This document shows positions 34,157 to 45,585 of a stretch of DNA of 64,000 nt, piece by piece. Numbering within the stretch: the stretch's first letter is position 1; each line of letters begins with the position of its first letter. The notes beneath the pieces were generated by a model that saw nothing but the letters and a program-made list of their open reading frames with translations, did not search any database and was not told the origin of the DNA. The translations under genes were made by a program, and so were the position numbers. The stretch lies in assembly GCA_009823505.1 (NCBI GenBank), contig VZQC01009601.1, positions 1,015,065 to 1,079,064 on the forward strand. Reading direction: 5' to 3'. Source of the stretch: Rhizomys pruinosus (taxonomy: Eukaryota > Chordata > Mammalia > Rodentia > Spalacidae).

Positions 34157-34335
34157 CCTGGCAAGCAGTCCCCGCAGACAGCGTCGCTGGTGTGCGAGCA
34201 GTTGGCCCTCTGGAAGCGGTTCACCAGAGCACAGTCCACGCAGGGCTTGCACTTCTGGAAACCCCAGTCCTCCTTGAACCTGAGCGGCCGGCAGGGCATA
34301 CACAGAGCGTCCTCCCCATAGCCGAAGCCACATTC
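34157..34335 (-). CDS. TNFRSF19: TNFRSF19 coding exon: end of CRD1 and all of CRD2
   Basis: This 179-bp exon enters in phase 0 and leaves after two bases of a Gly codon. The translation runs from E-C-G-F-G-Y-G-E-D through R-F-K-E-D-W-G-F-Q-K-C-K-P-C to C-G-D-C-L-P-G. It holds nine cysteines. The first two close CRD1, the next six form CRD2, and the last (C-G-D-C-L) opens the partial third repeat. N-C-S in R-A-N-C-S-H-T-S fits the N-glycosylation sequon known at this position in TROY. The minus-strand acceptor is CTAATCCCCACAG and the donor is CCAGG|GTGAGTT. Compared with the mouse protein as I remember it, E-D-A-L-C-M-P-C-R-P-L differs at a few non-cysteine sites, and every cysteine is kept. 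The reading frame is intact. Confidence 0.97.
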
Positions 34336-34892
34336 CTGTGGGGATTAGGAGGCAACAGACAGCCATTCAGACTTAGCAAGCATGAAAAAGGAGGCCACCG
34401 GGCTGAAGGAAGACCTGCTCTCCTAATCACCAAGAGCCCGCCTCCCTGGGCACAAAGGCGGTCCTTTCATCAAGTTCAAATGTGTCTTTCCCAGCTCATA
34501 ATCTCTTTCACTGACAGAAGTGTCCTTACCCACCCATCCACTGTATTCCAGAGGCGGGGACATATGCATAAAGAAAGGCCCTCCCGGCCTCCCACTGGGA
34601 CATTATGGCAGAATTATGGCACTTTCTTCTCCCCTAATTAAGTCTGTCATGTGACTTCAGAGAAGCTAAAACATAGAGAACATTCAGACACTTGTCCACT
34701 TATCAAGGCAAAAAATAAGCACCCAGCTACTCCAGAAGACAAAGATAACTGCGTGAGAGATTCCATAAGCTTGCAAGTTCAGAAATCCATCCCTCAGATA
34801 GGGCTTTGAAACACCGGCCAATTAACCTCAGAACCCAGAAAGACTCTTTCTTTTTGTTCAAATAAGACTGAGTGGAACTAAAGGTAGGAAGT

Positions 34893-35020
34893 TAGAGCTG
34901 GGGGTGTGGCTTGTAGAGGGGCGTGGCTTGAAGGCAGAGCGCCTTCCTGGCAGGGCATGTAGGTTACCCTGGGTTCAATCCATGGTTCTGCAAACCAAAC
35001 CAGGCCAAACCAAACACTTA
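34893..35020 (+). repeat. tRNA-derived SINE (ID/B4 left part)
   Basis: GCTGGGGGTGTGGCTTGTAG, then GGTTACCCTGGGTTCAATCC, then an A/C-rich tail. Confidence 0.6.
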
Positions 35021-35292
35021 AAGGTTTCAAGCTTCTCCAGATGGGCACATGGGAACAGGGTGCTGTTTACTGGGATGGGTGAAATAAAGGGTGCTTTGGC
35101 TCTGCCAAGGGATTATTTCCACAAGTTTAAGAGCAAAATAAATTGTGGCGTATCGCATAGCATGATTGTACTATATCCACAGCAATGAGAAAGCAGTTGT
35201 GCATTCTTAACAATTTAAACAGTACTAAGAATGGCAGAGAATCAGAAGTATGATCCCATCGACAACAAACATATTAATAACCCTCTTGCTAT

Positions 35293-35428
35293 CTTGACAG
35301 GGCCCCCCTGTAGCCCCAGCTGTCCTGGAACTCACTATGTAGACCAGGGTGGCCTTGAACTCACAGAGATCCACCTGCCTCTCCCTCCCAAGTGCTGGGA
35401 TTAAAGGCATACGCCACCAAGCCCGGCT
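35293..35428 (-). repeat. B1 SINE
   Basis: Antisense B1: ACAGGGCCCCCCTGTAGCCC through CGCCACCAAGCCCGGC. Confidence 0.92.
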
Positions 35429-35611
35429 ACCGCGTTGGGTTTTTATAGTATAATTATTTCCCCCAAATCTCCCACCCCTCGGTCATCACCTGGCTTCATG
35501 TGTGCACCTGTAATATCTTCAGTTGTAGAAGTCCAATTTTCCTAATAATTTTTTTAATGGGATGTAAAGAGTTGAAAAATTGAGGGTGTTCAATACGTGA
35601 TAATAAAGTGG

Positions 35612-36053
35612 GAGCTGTTGAGAGTTGTACCCCAGTCCATCCACCTGTGCTGGAGAGCCTTAGTGTCAAATTGACACACCTGGGTGGAGGGGGCCTCATT
35701 TGGGGAATTGGCTCCATTGGACTGGCCTGTGGCCACATCTGTGGGGTATTGTCTTGATTGCTGAGTGATGCGAGAGGGCCCAGCCCACTGTGGGTGGTGC
35801 CACCCCCAGGCCGGTGGTTCTGTACTGTATAAGAAAGCAGGCTGAGCATGGGCCAGGGGAGCAAGCCAGTAAGCAGGGTTCCTTGATGGCCTGTGCTTCA
35901 GCTCCTGCCTCCTGGTTCCTGCCCTGAGTTCCTACCTTGAGCTCCTTGAGGGATTAACTGGGACTGGGGAGATGTGAAATGAATAAACCCTTTCTTCCCC
36001 AAGTGGTATTGGTCAGAGTGTTTTGTCACAGCAATTGAAAGCAAACTAGAACA
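35612..36053 (+). repeat. Rodent interspersed repeat (URR1-like)
   Basis: GTCAAATTGACACACCTGGG, CATTTGGGGAATTGGCTCC, TAAGAAAGCAGGCTGAGCA and ATGAATAAACCCTTTCTTCC, then CAGAGTGTTTTGTCACAGCA. This is a familiar rodent repeat that I place with URR1 (hAT-Charlie) from memory. The name is not certain. Confidence 0.6.
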
Positions 36054-36221
36054 CCACTATTTAAAAGATACTGGCTCTTGGGAACCTCATAAAAGGAATT
36101 TGCCTCTAAATTTGAAGTTGGAAAAATCACTAGAATAACTGTTTAAAAAAGAATCATGATCTATGGCTTCTAGATTTGCAGCATATATAATGAGACTTGT
36201 GTTCAAATTGAAGTGTTTGTT

Positions 36222-36374
36222 TCTTTTTTTTTTCATTTGGTCTTTTTTCAAGACAGGGTCTCCCTGTGGCCCCAGCTGTCCTGGAACTCGCTCTATAGAC
36301 CAGGTTGGCCTTGAACTCACAAAGATCCGCCTGCCTCTGCCTCCCAAGTGCTAGGATTAAAGGCGTGCGCCACC
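36222..36374 (-). repeat. B1 SINE
   Basis: Antisense B1 with TGAAGTGTTTG at both flanks (about 36209 and 36375). Confidence 0.93.
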
Positions 36375-37184
36375 ATGAAGTGTTTGCATAGGATTCCAAC
36401 ACAACCCAAAGAAAAAAAAATTATGAGGGGAAAAATCTCCTAACATTAACTGGGTGCATCTTCCATGAGAATCTTATATAGTACGTTGTCTCCATAAACC
36501 ACACTTGTGCTGCCCATTCCCGAAGCGTTGGTGTGGATGGGCTTCGGGAAGTGGCTGGCCTTCAGAGAGATAACAAGGGGAATGTTGGCAGCAAGGTCTG
36601 GACAGCCACAGCTCACCTCCAGAGCTGAGCGCCAGGCACTGTGCCGAAGGGCATGCCAGCTCTCCCCCTGCATTTCATTGCTGTGGAAACACGCTTAAAG
36701 ACTTGGAAGGCCCATCGTCTGTGCTTTGTGATAGTGGTTGTTAGTCAGAGACACCAGCTTAAGACCTAGAGAAGATCACCTTGCAGAGTGGCTAAGCAAG
36801 TCATGGACACTGGCTAGATGTCCCAGAAGCAGCCGAGATGTAGCCACAATCTGTTGGAGGCCTTGTTTCCTTACCTGTCACCCTGGATGCTGGAACACAG
36901 GTTCGAGCTCTCAGAAAAAAACCCATTTGTCCATTAACTTTGTGTGTTTTAATGTCTTCATCCTTATTTTTGTATAAAATCAACTAAGCTTTACTTACTG
37001 GCCAAAAATTAAATCCAAACCAACACCAAGGACAGGTTGGCTGGGCTAGTAAGCTACTCGTAAGGGCTATTTATAAGTAAGCTCCTCATAAGTGATCAGT
37101 CTGGTTTTCACTAATGAAAGCGTTCCCACTTGGGAGGTGTGACCCCTGCTCTGAGTTAGTCTGCCTCTCAAATTATTCTTACTC

Positions 37185-37400
37185 TTCCAGGGATGGAGAC
37201 TGAACACAGCCTCCACACTGGGCAGGAACTCGACGCCAGAGCTGCATCTCTCCAGCTTTCTTGTTTGTTTAAATTTTCACTTGGGACTCACTAATTTGTC
37301 AGGTCTGTGCTTGAACAGCCTGTCCGTAGCCCAGTCAGGCCTTGAACTTTTAATCCTCCTGCTTCAGCCTCACAACCAGCTGCTATTACAGGGCAATACC
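37185..37400 (-). repeat. B4-type composite SINE, old
   Basis: CAGGGATGGAGACTGAACAC and CTGCATCTCTCCAGC, then B1-like GTAGCCCAGTCAGGCCTTGA. Confidence 0.55.
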
Positions 37401-38429
37401 TCCAGGGTCTACTTCAACCTCTCTCTTAATCCTGAATGCCCAGCCACACAGTGTTCAGAACAATACGCACATATAGGACAGAGAGATGAAAAGCCGTGCA
37501 CAGGATCTGAAGTGCCAATTCACAGGTTAGAATTATTTTAAAGTTGTTGACAGGCATTCTTGGCCATCAGTGGGTCTCTGTAAGGCTTCTAATTTTTATG
37601 ATTCTATGAGGTGGAACTTAGTGTTTGCAGGAAGCATCTGTCCCTCTTGAAATCAGGACAATAAAGACAGGCATTCAGGAGGATTTCTTCCGCCTGGGCA
37701 AGGTCTTTGCAGGAGGTCATTGTGGGGGCTTGTGGCTGTGCTGGGATGGATGCATGCTTTTGCTGGGCCCTTTCGTTGCTCAGAGTGACCTGGGCATGCA
37801 AAGGCTTTCTGTGAGTACAGAAGAGGCCTCCCCCACAGTCTCCAAGGATCAAAGCACCGCACACGTGACACTGGGGTGGGTGCCACATTGTTCACAGGAG
37901 AAGCTCCAGTCAAAGGCTCCAGCCAGGGCAGAGTGCTTCCAAGTAAGGCTTTGATCCTGGCAGTTGGGACTGTCAGAGACGCATGTGCAAGTTAGAACAC
38001 AGTGAAAAGGGGAGGGGAAAAATGAGAGAGGAGAAAAAGAAAAGGAAAGGATGAGAGAGTGCAGGGAAAGCCTGCATTAATGAGAAAGAAGCGTGGCTTG
38101 AAATTTGTTTTATGGCAGCTTTGAAATAAGAAGTAAAAAGCATATTTACTCCTACATTGGCTCCAAAGCTGCACAAACTGGTGTGCCGACTCTGCTACTT
38201 GTTGGCTGAGTTATTCTGCAAACTCTCTGATCCTCAGTCTCTTCATCAGCGAGATGGGGGTAGTAATACTTGTTCTATGGGGTTGTTTTGAAGAATAAAT
38301 GGGAAAACATATAAACCTTAAATCCAGGGCAATGGCTGCCCATTAAACAAATTATACCTACAGCTATTATTATTCTGGATTTTCTGCAAACTAATAAACC
38401 AACTTTCTTGATTAAAGTATAATAACATA

Positions 38430-38560
38430 TTTGGAAGGTGGGGGCAGAAGAACTGTGAGTTCAGGCTAGCCTGGGCAGCAGGGTGAAATTCTGTCTCAGA
38501 AAGCCTCGCCTGGCAGCACAAGGACCTAGGTTCAGTCTCTAGTGTGGAAAACAAAGGGAA
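38430..38560 (+). repeat. SINE remnant (B1 right part plus tRNA-like part)
   Basis: GTGAGTTCAGGCTAGCCTGG, then AGGACCTAGGTTCAGTCTCT. Confidence 0.5.
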
Positions 38561-38944
38561 ACTAACAATGACCCTTAGCTGGGGAACAGGGAGATGGAAC
38601 TCATTTTTTTCTAGCTTACTTGAAACATGCCACTGTCTACCTAAATAGCTTTATGGAAAAAAATTCATTCTGAAATGCACTCCAAATTTTCTAAATTGAC
38701 AAACCTCAAGTTTAACTGGACTTCACTTTGCTGAGTCATCTGCTGTGTGGCTGAGTCAGCTGCTGGGCTATGCTGTCACACAGCCGTGGCTCCACCAGCA
38801 TCTCTACGGCAACCCTGCGCGTTCCACACGCCTACCTGGCCGCCCACCTCGCCTCCGGCTCTACATCTCCCACAGACCACCACCTCCCTCCCTGGAGAAC
38901 CAAGCAAGTGATCAGTTGGACATGAACGCAAGTATCAATGGGAG

Positions 38945-39052
38945 AGGTGGCCTTGGTGGCACCTGCCTGTAATCCTGGCACTGGAGAGGCTGAGGCAGGA
39001 GGATGGACAGGGTTACACAGTAAGACTGTATCTCAGAAAGCAAAGCAACAAC
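38945..39052 (+). repeat. B1 SINE, truncated
   Basis: GGCACCTGCCTGTAATCCTG ... GAGGCTGAGGCAGGAGG ... CTGTATCTCAGAAAG. Confidence 0.72.
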
Positions 39053-39258
39053 GAATGACTAAAGATCAGTGTGAGTTCTGACGCTCTTGTCTTTTTGAAA
39101 AAGAATGGGCTCCTAGCATATCGAGGCCTCTAGAATACTTTTTTATTCCTGACTAGAGTTCGTACTGCATCAGTGTAATTTTGACCAATGTGTTTATGTC
39201 ATTTAATTTTGTGTTGTTTATAACCATTATAATTTATAGAATGAGCATCTCTTGAAAT

Positions 39259-39300
39259 TGGTGTGTGTGTGTGTATGTGTGTGTGTGTGTGTATGTGTGT
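39259..39300. repeat. (TG)n microsatellite
   Basis: TG run with TATG interruptions. Confidence 0.93.
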
Positions 39301-39371
39301 TCCCTTCTACATGGGGCTAAACCATATCAACAGAGGAATGACTGTGCTACAGTGTCTCACTCTTTACTTCC

Positions 39372-39585
39372 CTTATTATGTATCAGCTTTCTGTATCTGA
39401 ACTCATGGTTCTGGTAACTGCAAGATCCATTTTCACTGGTTGGGTTTAGGTGAGACAAAGCCTTTATCCGATATGATTCATAAAATGGAAGCATTCACAG
39501 AAAAAAAAATATGTATATAAATATATTGGGGAGATATAAATAAATCTTATTGGGGAGAATTTTATTTAAAAGATATTTTCTTTTT
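39372..39585 (+). repeat. Local duplication, copy A
   Basis: CTTATTATGTATCAG, GAACTCATGGTTCTGGTAAC and CATTTTCACTGGTTGGGTTT, ending CTTATTGGGGAGAATTTTA. It is repeated at 39852-40072 with about 10% differences and small indels. Confidence 0.93.
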
Positions 39586-39851
39586 TTAATTTTTACTTCT
39601 TTATTTTTTTCATTTTTTAACAATAAGTAATAATTTATGAGTACAAGCATCCTTCATGTAAAACCAATTTGCAAGCAGTTGTGCCCAAACCCACACAGCC
39701 TATGGGTCCCACCGTCCAGCAGGGGGGGCTTGTATGTTCAATCAAGTTGATCAAATGAGTGTCCAGACTATATTACTGTAGTTTCACCATTCACCCCAAT
39801 CGCAGCCTTTACATTCTACCACGCCCCCTCTTCCAAAGATTGTTCCCTAGG

Positions 39852-40072
39852 CTTATTATGTATCAGATTTCTGTGTCTGAACTCATGGTTCTGGTTACAG
39901 CAAGATCCATTTTCACTGGTTGGGTTTAGGTGAGACAAAGCCTTTATCTGATATGATTCATAAAATAGAAGCATTCACAGAAAAAATATGATATAAATAT
40001 ATATTATTTTCTCCTGGGAATTCCTATAAAAATTTCTTATTGGGGAGAATTTTATTTAAAATATATTTTCTA
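39852..40072 (+). repeat. Local duplication, copy B
   Basis: Same sequence as 39372-39585, offset by 480 bp. The 266 bp between the copies is not duplicated and shows no recognised repeat. Confidence 0.93.
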
Positions 40073-40076
40073 GCAG

Positions 40077-40225
40077 CTGGGCATGGTGGCACACGCCTTT
40101 AATCCTAGCACTTGGGAGGCAGAGGCAGGTGGATCTTTGTGAGTTCAAGGCCAGCCTGGTCTACAGAGCGAATTCCAGGACAGCTGGGGCTACAGGGAGA
40201 CCCTGTCTCAAAAAGACCAAAAAAA
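40077..40225 (+). repeat. B1 SINE
   Basis: GCTGGGCATGGTGGCACACG through GGGAGACCCTGTCTC. It begins directly after copy B of the local duplication. Confidence 0.94.
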
Positions 40226-41619
40226 ATTTTTTTTCTTTACACATTTAACTAACTAGAAACTCTGAATTAGCTAAAAATTCAGAGAACTTATTTCCAAGGA
40301 ACTGCAGTATAGTATTGTGATCACAGTCACTTTTTGAGCAGACTGCTACATATCTAAAGCTCTATAAACACAGATACACTGTAATTACTCATAATCCAGG
40401 CTGTAAACAGCATCTAAATATTAAATTACCCCAATATAAGTGTCTCCTTTGATGTTTTTATTTCATTCAGTGAAACCAGGTGTTTAAAATGCCTTGAAAT
40501 CTCCACAAAGTTCAATAAATAACTACCAGAAGCAGAAGAGGAAGGCACCACAGCCTCCAAGCATGCGATCCTGGTGGACATGTGACCTGTGTCTTGGCTC
40601 ACTTGCGTGGCCTCCCTGGCTGGAGACCATGGCTTTTCCTTGGTATATTGAAAATGACTACATGTAAGACTTAAAAATTAAACAACACGTTTTCTTCCTG
40701 TCCTAGGTCCCTAATGTCCTTTTCCTTCCAAACAGGGAAATGCTGGTACCAGGTTTTGGGGTGACCCTCCAGAACTATCCTGGGTATGTACACGGTGGTC
40801 ATATGGCTGCTGCGTGCACCTGACTGGTGCTGCTTTCTTGATGCTGCACCCACATCTTAGGACAGAAGGAATTTACATTCGGTGGTCACATCATTCTGCA
40901 CCTGAGAAAGATGGCCTCAGATCTCTTCCCGCCCCGACCCATAATTCTTCGCTAGAGCAGGAATGACTTCTCTAGCAGTATTCTGTCCTGCAGCAGGCAG
41001 ACCTGTAATTAAGTGCCTGAGCTGTTTGTGTTTAGCCTTTTGACAGCTTCTTGCTGGCTGAATGCTAGGCAAGCTCCTCTGAGCAGTACTGTAGTTGGAC
41101 CTTGCCTTCAAGAGCCCAGTTCCCAAGAGTCCTGTCAAGTCAGTTTAGCTCAAACTCCTCTTCCATCTGACGAGGAGCCCATGCTCCACCGTTTCCCTGG
41201 TGACACCCAGTCACCCTGGACAGTCTTAGTAAGAATCCTGTGAGGTCAGCGTGATCAGAATCTTCCTTGCTTCCCATGCTTCTCCACAGTCATTTTCCAT
41301 ATGCTGACCCCTACCTTGCTCCTGACTCCAAAGCCTCCTGCCCATTACGCTCCACACAAACCCCTCTGTCTACCCTATGCTCAGTGTAAGCCCCTTTCCT
41401 ACGTTAAGTCTGGTTCCAGTCTCAGCTCTTTCCCCTACCGCAGCAGTCCTAAGTGAAATCTATTTTAGCACTTTACTGTCAAGCTCTGAGTATTGATATT
41501 TTCCAGGCTGAGAGAGTGGAACAGAGTATGGAGGGCTAGACAAGTGAGGGGAAGAAGTGTGGGGAACAAGTCCATCACGAGCTTAGAATTAGATACATTT
41601 CCTCATTTTGTTTATTTTA

Positions 41620-41837
41620 TTTTTTTAATTTATTTTTTATGTGTATGAATGTACTGTCTGCATGTAGGTTCATGCACACACCTGTGTCGTGCAATGCCAT
41701 GGAGGTCAGAAGAGGGCATCGGATTCCCCTGGAACTGGAGTTAAAGACGGCCACCATGTGGATGCTGGAGATCGAACCCGGGTCCTCTGAAAGAGCAGTT
41801 GGCGCCCTTAATAGCTAGGCCATCTCTCCAGCCCCCC
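41620..41837 (-). repeat. B2 SINE
   Basis: Antisense B2 without the 17-bp duplication: TGTGTATGAATGTACTGTC through CATCTCTCCAGCCCC. Confidence 0.92.
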
Positions 41838-41930
41838 TCCTTTTGTTTTTAAATTGAGCCTGGTATACTAGAAATACCAAGGGTAGAAATGCATTTTTTG
41901 CTTTAAAATACCCTACCATCTTTATTTATT

Positions 41931-42112
41931 TATTTATTTGTTTGTTTGTTTGTTTGTTTGTTTGTTTTGGTCTTTTCGAGACAGGGTCTCCCTGTAGCTC
42001 CAGCTGTCCTGGAACTCACTCTGTAGACCAGGCTGACCTTGAACTCACAAAGATCCGCCTGCCTCTGCCTCCCAAGTGCTAGGATTAAAGACGTGCGCCA
42101 CCATGCCCAGCT
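41931..42112 (-). repeat. B1 SINE with (TTTA/TTTG)n tail
   Basis: (TTTA)n(TTTG)n, then TTTTCGAGACAGGGTCTCC ... CACCATGCCCAGC, with CCATCTTTATTT at both flanks. Confidence 0.94.
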
Positions 42113-42167
42113 CCATCTTTATTTTTTAAATTATAATGTGGTATCTTAAAAGTTTGAAGGAAGTCGG

Positions 42168-42411
42168 GGGCTGGAGAGATGGCCTAGCGGTTAAGAGTGC
42201 TGACCGCTCTTTCGGAGGACCCGGGTTCGATCCCCAGCACCTACATGGCGGCCGAGAACCGTCTGAAACTCCAATTCCAGGAGAACTCCAGTTCCTGGGG
42301 AATCCGACACCCTCTTCTGACCTCCGCGGCATTGCACGACACGGGTGCACAGACTTGCATACAGACAGTACATTCATACACATACAGAAATAAATAAAAT
42401 TAAAAAAAAAA
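42168..42411 (+). repeat. B2 SINE, young, 17-bp-duplication type
   Basis: Perfect 13-bp target-site duplication GTTTGAAGGAAGT (42152-42164 and 42413-42425). Confidence 0.96.
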
Positions 42412-42657
42412 AGGTTTGAAGGAAGTGTCTAATACTTCTAGATCCCCAAGTAGACTATCTTATCGATAAATTTACATGTCAGAAAATATACAAACATATA
42501 TAACAACAATGAAATAAAAAAAAAAGTATCACCAGAGGGCTCCTACTTTTTAAAATCGTGCAGGAAGAAGTCCTTAGTATCTGACTCTCCTTGACAGCCT
42601 TATCGTTACACCGGCACCCTGGACTAAGACACTGCAGAAAGCAGGAAAAGGATGCTT

Positions 42658-42828
42658 CTGGGCCTAGTGGTGCACATCTTTGATCCCAGCAGAGGTTTAG
42701 AGGCAGAGGCAGGTGGATTTTTGTGAGTTCAAGGCCACCCTGGTCTACATAGCAAGTTCCAGGACAGCTGGGGCTACAGGGAGACCCTGTCTCAAAGGAA
42801 AAGGAAAAGGAAAAGAAAAAAAAAAAGA
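42658..42828 (+). repeat. B1 SINE
   Basis: GGGCCTAGTGGTGCACATC through GGGAGACCCTGTCTC, A/G-rich tail. GGATGCTT follows the tail and also precedes the element. Confidence 0.9.
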
Positions 42829-44214
42829 AAAAGAAAGGGATGCTTGCCGAATAAACAAATCGATGAGCAAATACCATTTAAAGCAGCATTTCCTAGATTT
42901 CCTTTCTAGAATGAATTCTCAGGAGTGCAGCCTCTGAAGGCCACAGCCCTGCCCCCCTGGAGTCCTCTTGGGTGCTGCCAGCATGTGGGGTGGGGTGGGT
43001 TCGCAGCCTTTCTCTTCTGGTTCTGGATCCTTCTGAGCTGCTTTCTGCCCAGCTGGCAGCTCTCCGCCCAAGATCCTCAAGCCACTTGGTGGCTGTCCAG
43101 TAGCAAGATGACTCAAGGCCAGCAGCGCCCCAACCGTTTTCTCCTTCCCCCCTTTGCAAATCCAACAGTTAACAAACATGGGCTGTGCCACCTAAGCTGT
43201 GAAGGCGAGTTCCCCAGACTACAGGAGCGCCTCGTAGACCCCCAGCGTTAGGACTTTCCGGGGCCTTTGGCCTAACCTGCTATTTATTGCTATAGCCAAT
43301 AAGTTATTTATTTTAGGTCTTTGAACTTTAAAAAGTTAAATGTTAAACTCCAAATTTGGATGAGAAAAAAAGTTATTTGTAGAGACAATCAAGGTCAGGA
43401 CAATGGAAATGTCAAATTAGCCTTATATGGCTTGTGTTCAGAAATCAGCTTTTTCATTTCCTTTAATAAGACAACACCAAAGAGCTATGAAAATCTGTAG
43501 TTGGGGTCTTAAAGAAAAATGACAGGCACGAGCTTGTTACTGAATGCTAACATCTAAGAATGCCATCAGTACGATGGAAAAATAAAATAAAGCAGGCAAG
43601 TTAGAAGGCAGACGTGATTCTTTTTTACATGTATACTTACAAATTACATTAATTTTTGGTGACTTTCTTCATGGGGATGAAACCATTTTAAAAAAAATGA
43701 GACATCTTTAAAAACACGAAGCTGGACGTGCGCCCTGTGGGGAAAGTAGGCTGTTGTTTACAGGAGGTCTTTCTTCCCATTAATGAAAGTCATCCCAATA
43801 ATTGGTTAGAAAAGCTTACTTTGAAAACCGTGCCAGAGGCTTGCAGCCCGTTTCAAGTGGTTCATGCAAAAACTGGTTTCCTGATTTACTGCTGCAAGCG
43901 ATCAAGTTAAAAGCATATTGCTGGCATTCCTTCTTTATAAGGAGGAGGGGTCAGGGCTGGAGAGCTCTAGGCAGTGAGAATTAAAACTCTAATGTGGTTA
44001 CTTTGGGAAAACAAAAACCATGTTCTCCCGTGTATCCCAAGCCTCTCTCACAGGAGGAGAAAGGTGCAGGTGGCTGGGTTACCCTCTTCAATGCACATGG
44101 AGCACCGCAGGTACAGTCTGAGGAGATATGTGAGCCATCAGTGGTGGCTTTGACTCTGACATTGGAATCATTCTCAGTCCTCTTCTCAGAACCTTTCAAA
44201 AGTGAAATCGTGTG

Positions 44215-44262
44215 TGAAAGAGAGAGAGCGAGAGAGAGAGAGTGAGCGAGCAAGCGAGAGGG
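44215..44262. repeat. (GA)n microsatellite
   Basis: GAGAGAGAG with GC interruptions. Confidence 0.92.
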
Positions 44263-45246
44263 ATAAAGTAAAAATGGCTCAGTGTGCTAAAGTTCTCCAG
44301 ACTTCAAATAGCTTGGTTATATTCATATATTATAGGACCAGTGACTTTATTACGCTGAATGACTAAAGAAGGAGCAGAGAGGGACTTTCAGGAGAAGAGC
44401 ATGGAACCAAGAAAAGCTAATGAGATGAGATCACTCAGCATGGTGTGGGGACACAGAGCGTCAGAAGTAGATGGGGTTCTGGGGTGTAAGTTGGGGGTTT
44501 CCAGTCAGTGAGCTGGTGCCAAGGGATAGGGCATTTGCAGAGAAGAAGGAGGGGAGGCAGGATAGATGGCAAAGCAGCTCTGCATTAAGTGAGATCTGTT
44601 TCAGAACTTGATCTTACCCCAGAACCTCTGGAAGAGGCATTATGACCCCAGAGCTGCACCTTGCAATTCAAGAGCCCACAGGGCTTCACTTACATTGAAA
44701 ATATTAGAAGTGAAAAAACTAAATTTCCAATTTCTCAGTGACACTGGCTAAACACATTTCAAGTGTTCAACAGCCACAGTGGTGAGTGGCTCCCAAAGTG
44801 GGTGGCAGGGGCACAGACTGATCACAGGAAGACCTGCTAGACAGTAAACTTTTGGAGCAGGGTCGGAAGGAGAAAGATCATGACCAGGTGGCCACACCAT
44901 GCCCACAACAGCAACTGTGACAGATGACTAACCTCTGGGGGACTGTTCCCATCTATAGGAAGGGAGCCATCATAATCCTAACTCAAGACATGTGGTGCCT
45001 TCTAGTATTTAGTACCCCAAAGTCGCATGGTAACACTTGGCCACCTATTTTGGTCACATTATGTGTCTTGCAGCTGCAGAATATCTATTCTAGAATAACA
45101 AAGACATGCATGAGACATGTTCTGCTTGGTTATGTTCAGAGATGTTCTGTGAAAGAACATAACCCAGACTACTGAGGTTTTATGAAGAGTTTAGACAGCT
45201 GATCTCCAAGAAGTGACAGAAAAATGAGGATGAAAAAAGAAAAGTG

Positions 45247-45455
45247 AGGATGGAGAGATGGCTCCGAGGTTAGGAGCACTGACTGCTCTTGCAGAGGAAC
45301 TGGGTTCAATTCCCAGCACCCACATGGCAGTTAACTACTATCTGTAACTCCAGTTCCAAGGGATCTGACGCCTTATTCTGACCCTCGAAGGCACTGTGTG
45401 ACACAGGTGCACCTACCTACACGCAAGCAATACTGTCATATAGATAAAATAAAAA
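45247..45455 (+). repeat. B2 SINE, old
   Basis: GATGGAGAGATGGCTCCGAG and GGGTTCAATTCCCAGC through CGAAGGCACTGTGTGACAC. It abuts the L1 that starts just downstream. Confidence 0.9.
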
Positions 45456-45585
45456 CAATTCAATAAAAAGCCTAAAGCTTAGACAAGTCAACACTCCATA
45501 AGCAAGGAAAAAAGGAGAAAAACAAATCAATCAAACAAACAACAAAGGTATCTGAAGGAGGCAAGCAAAGCAAGCCTTCAACACA

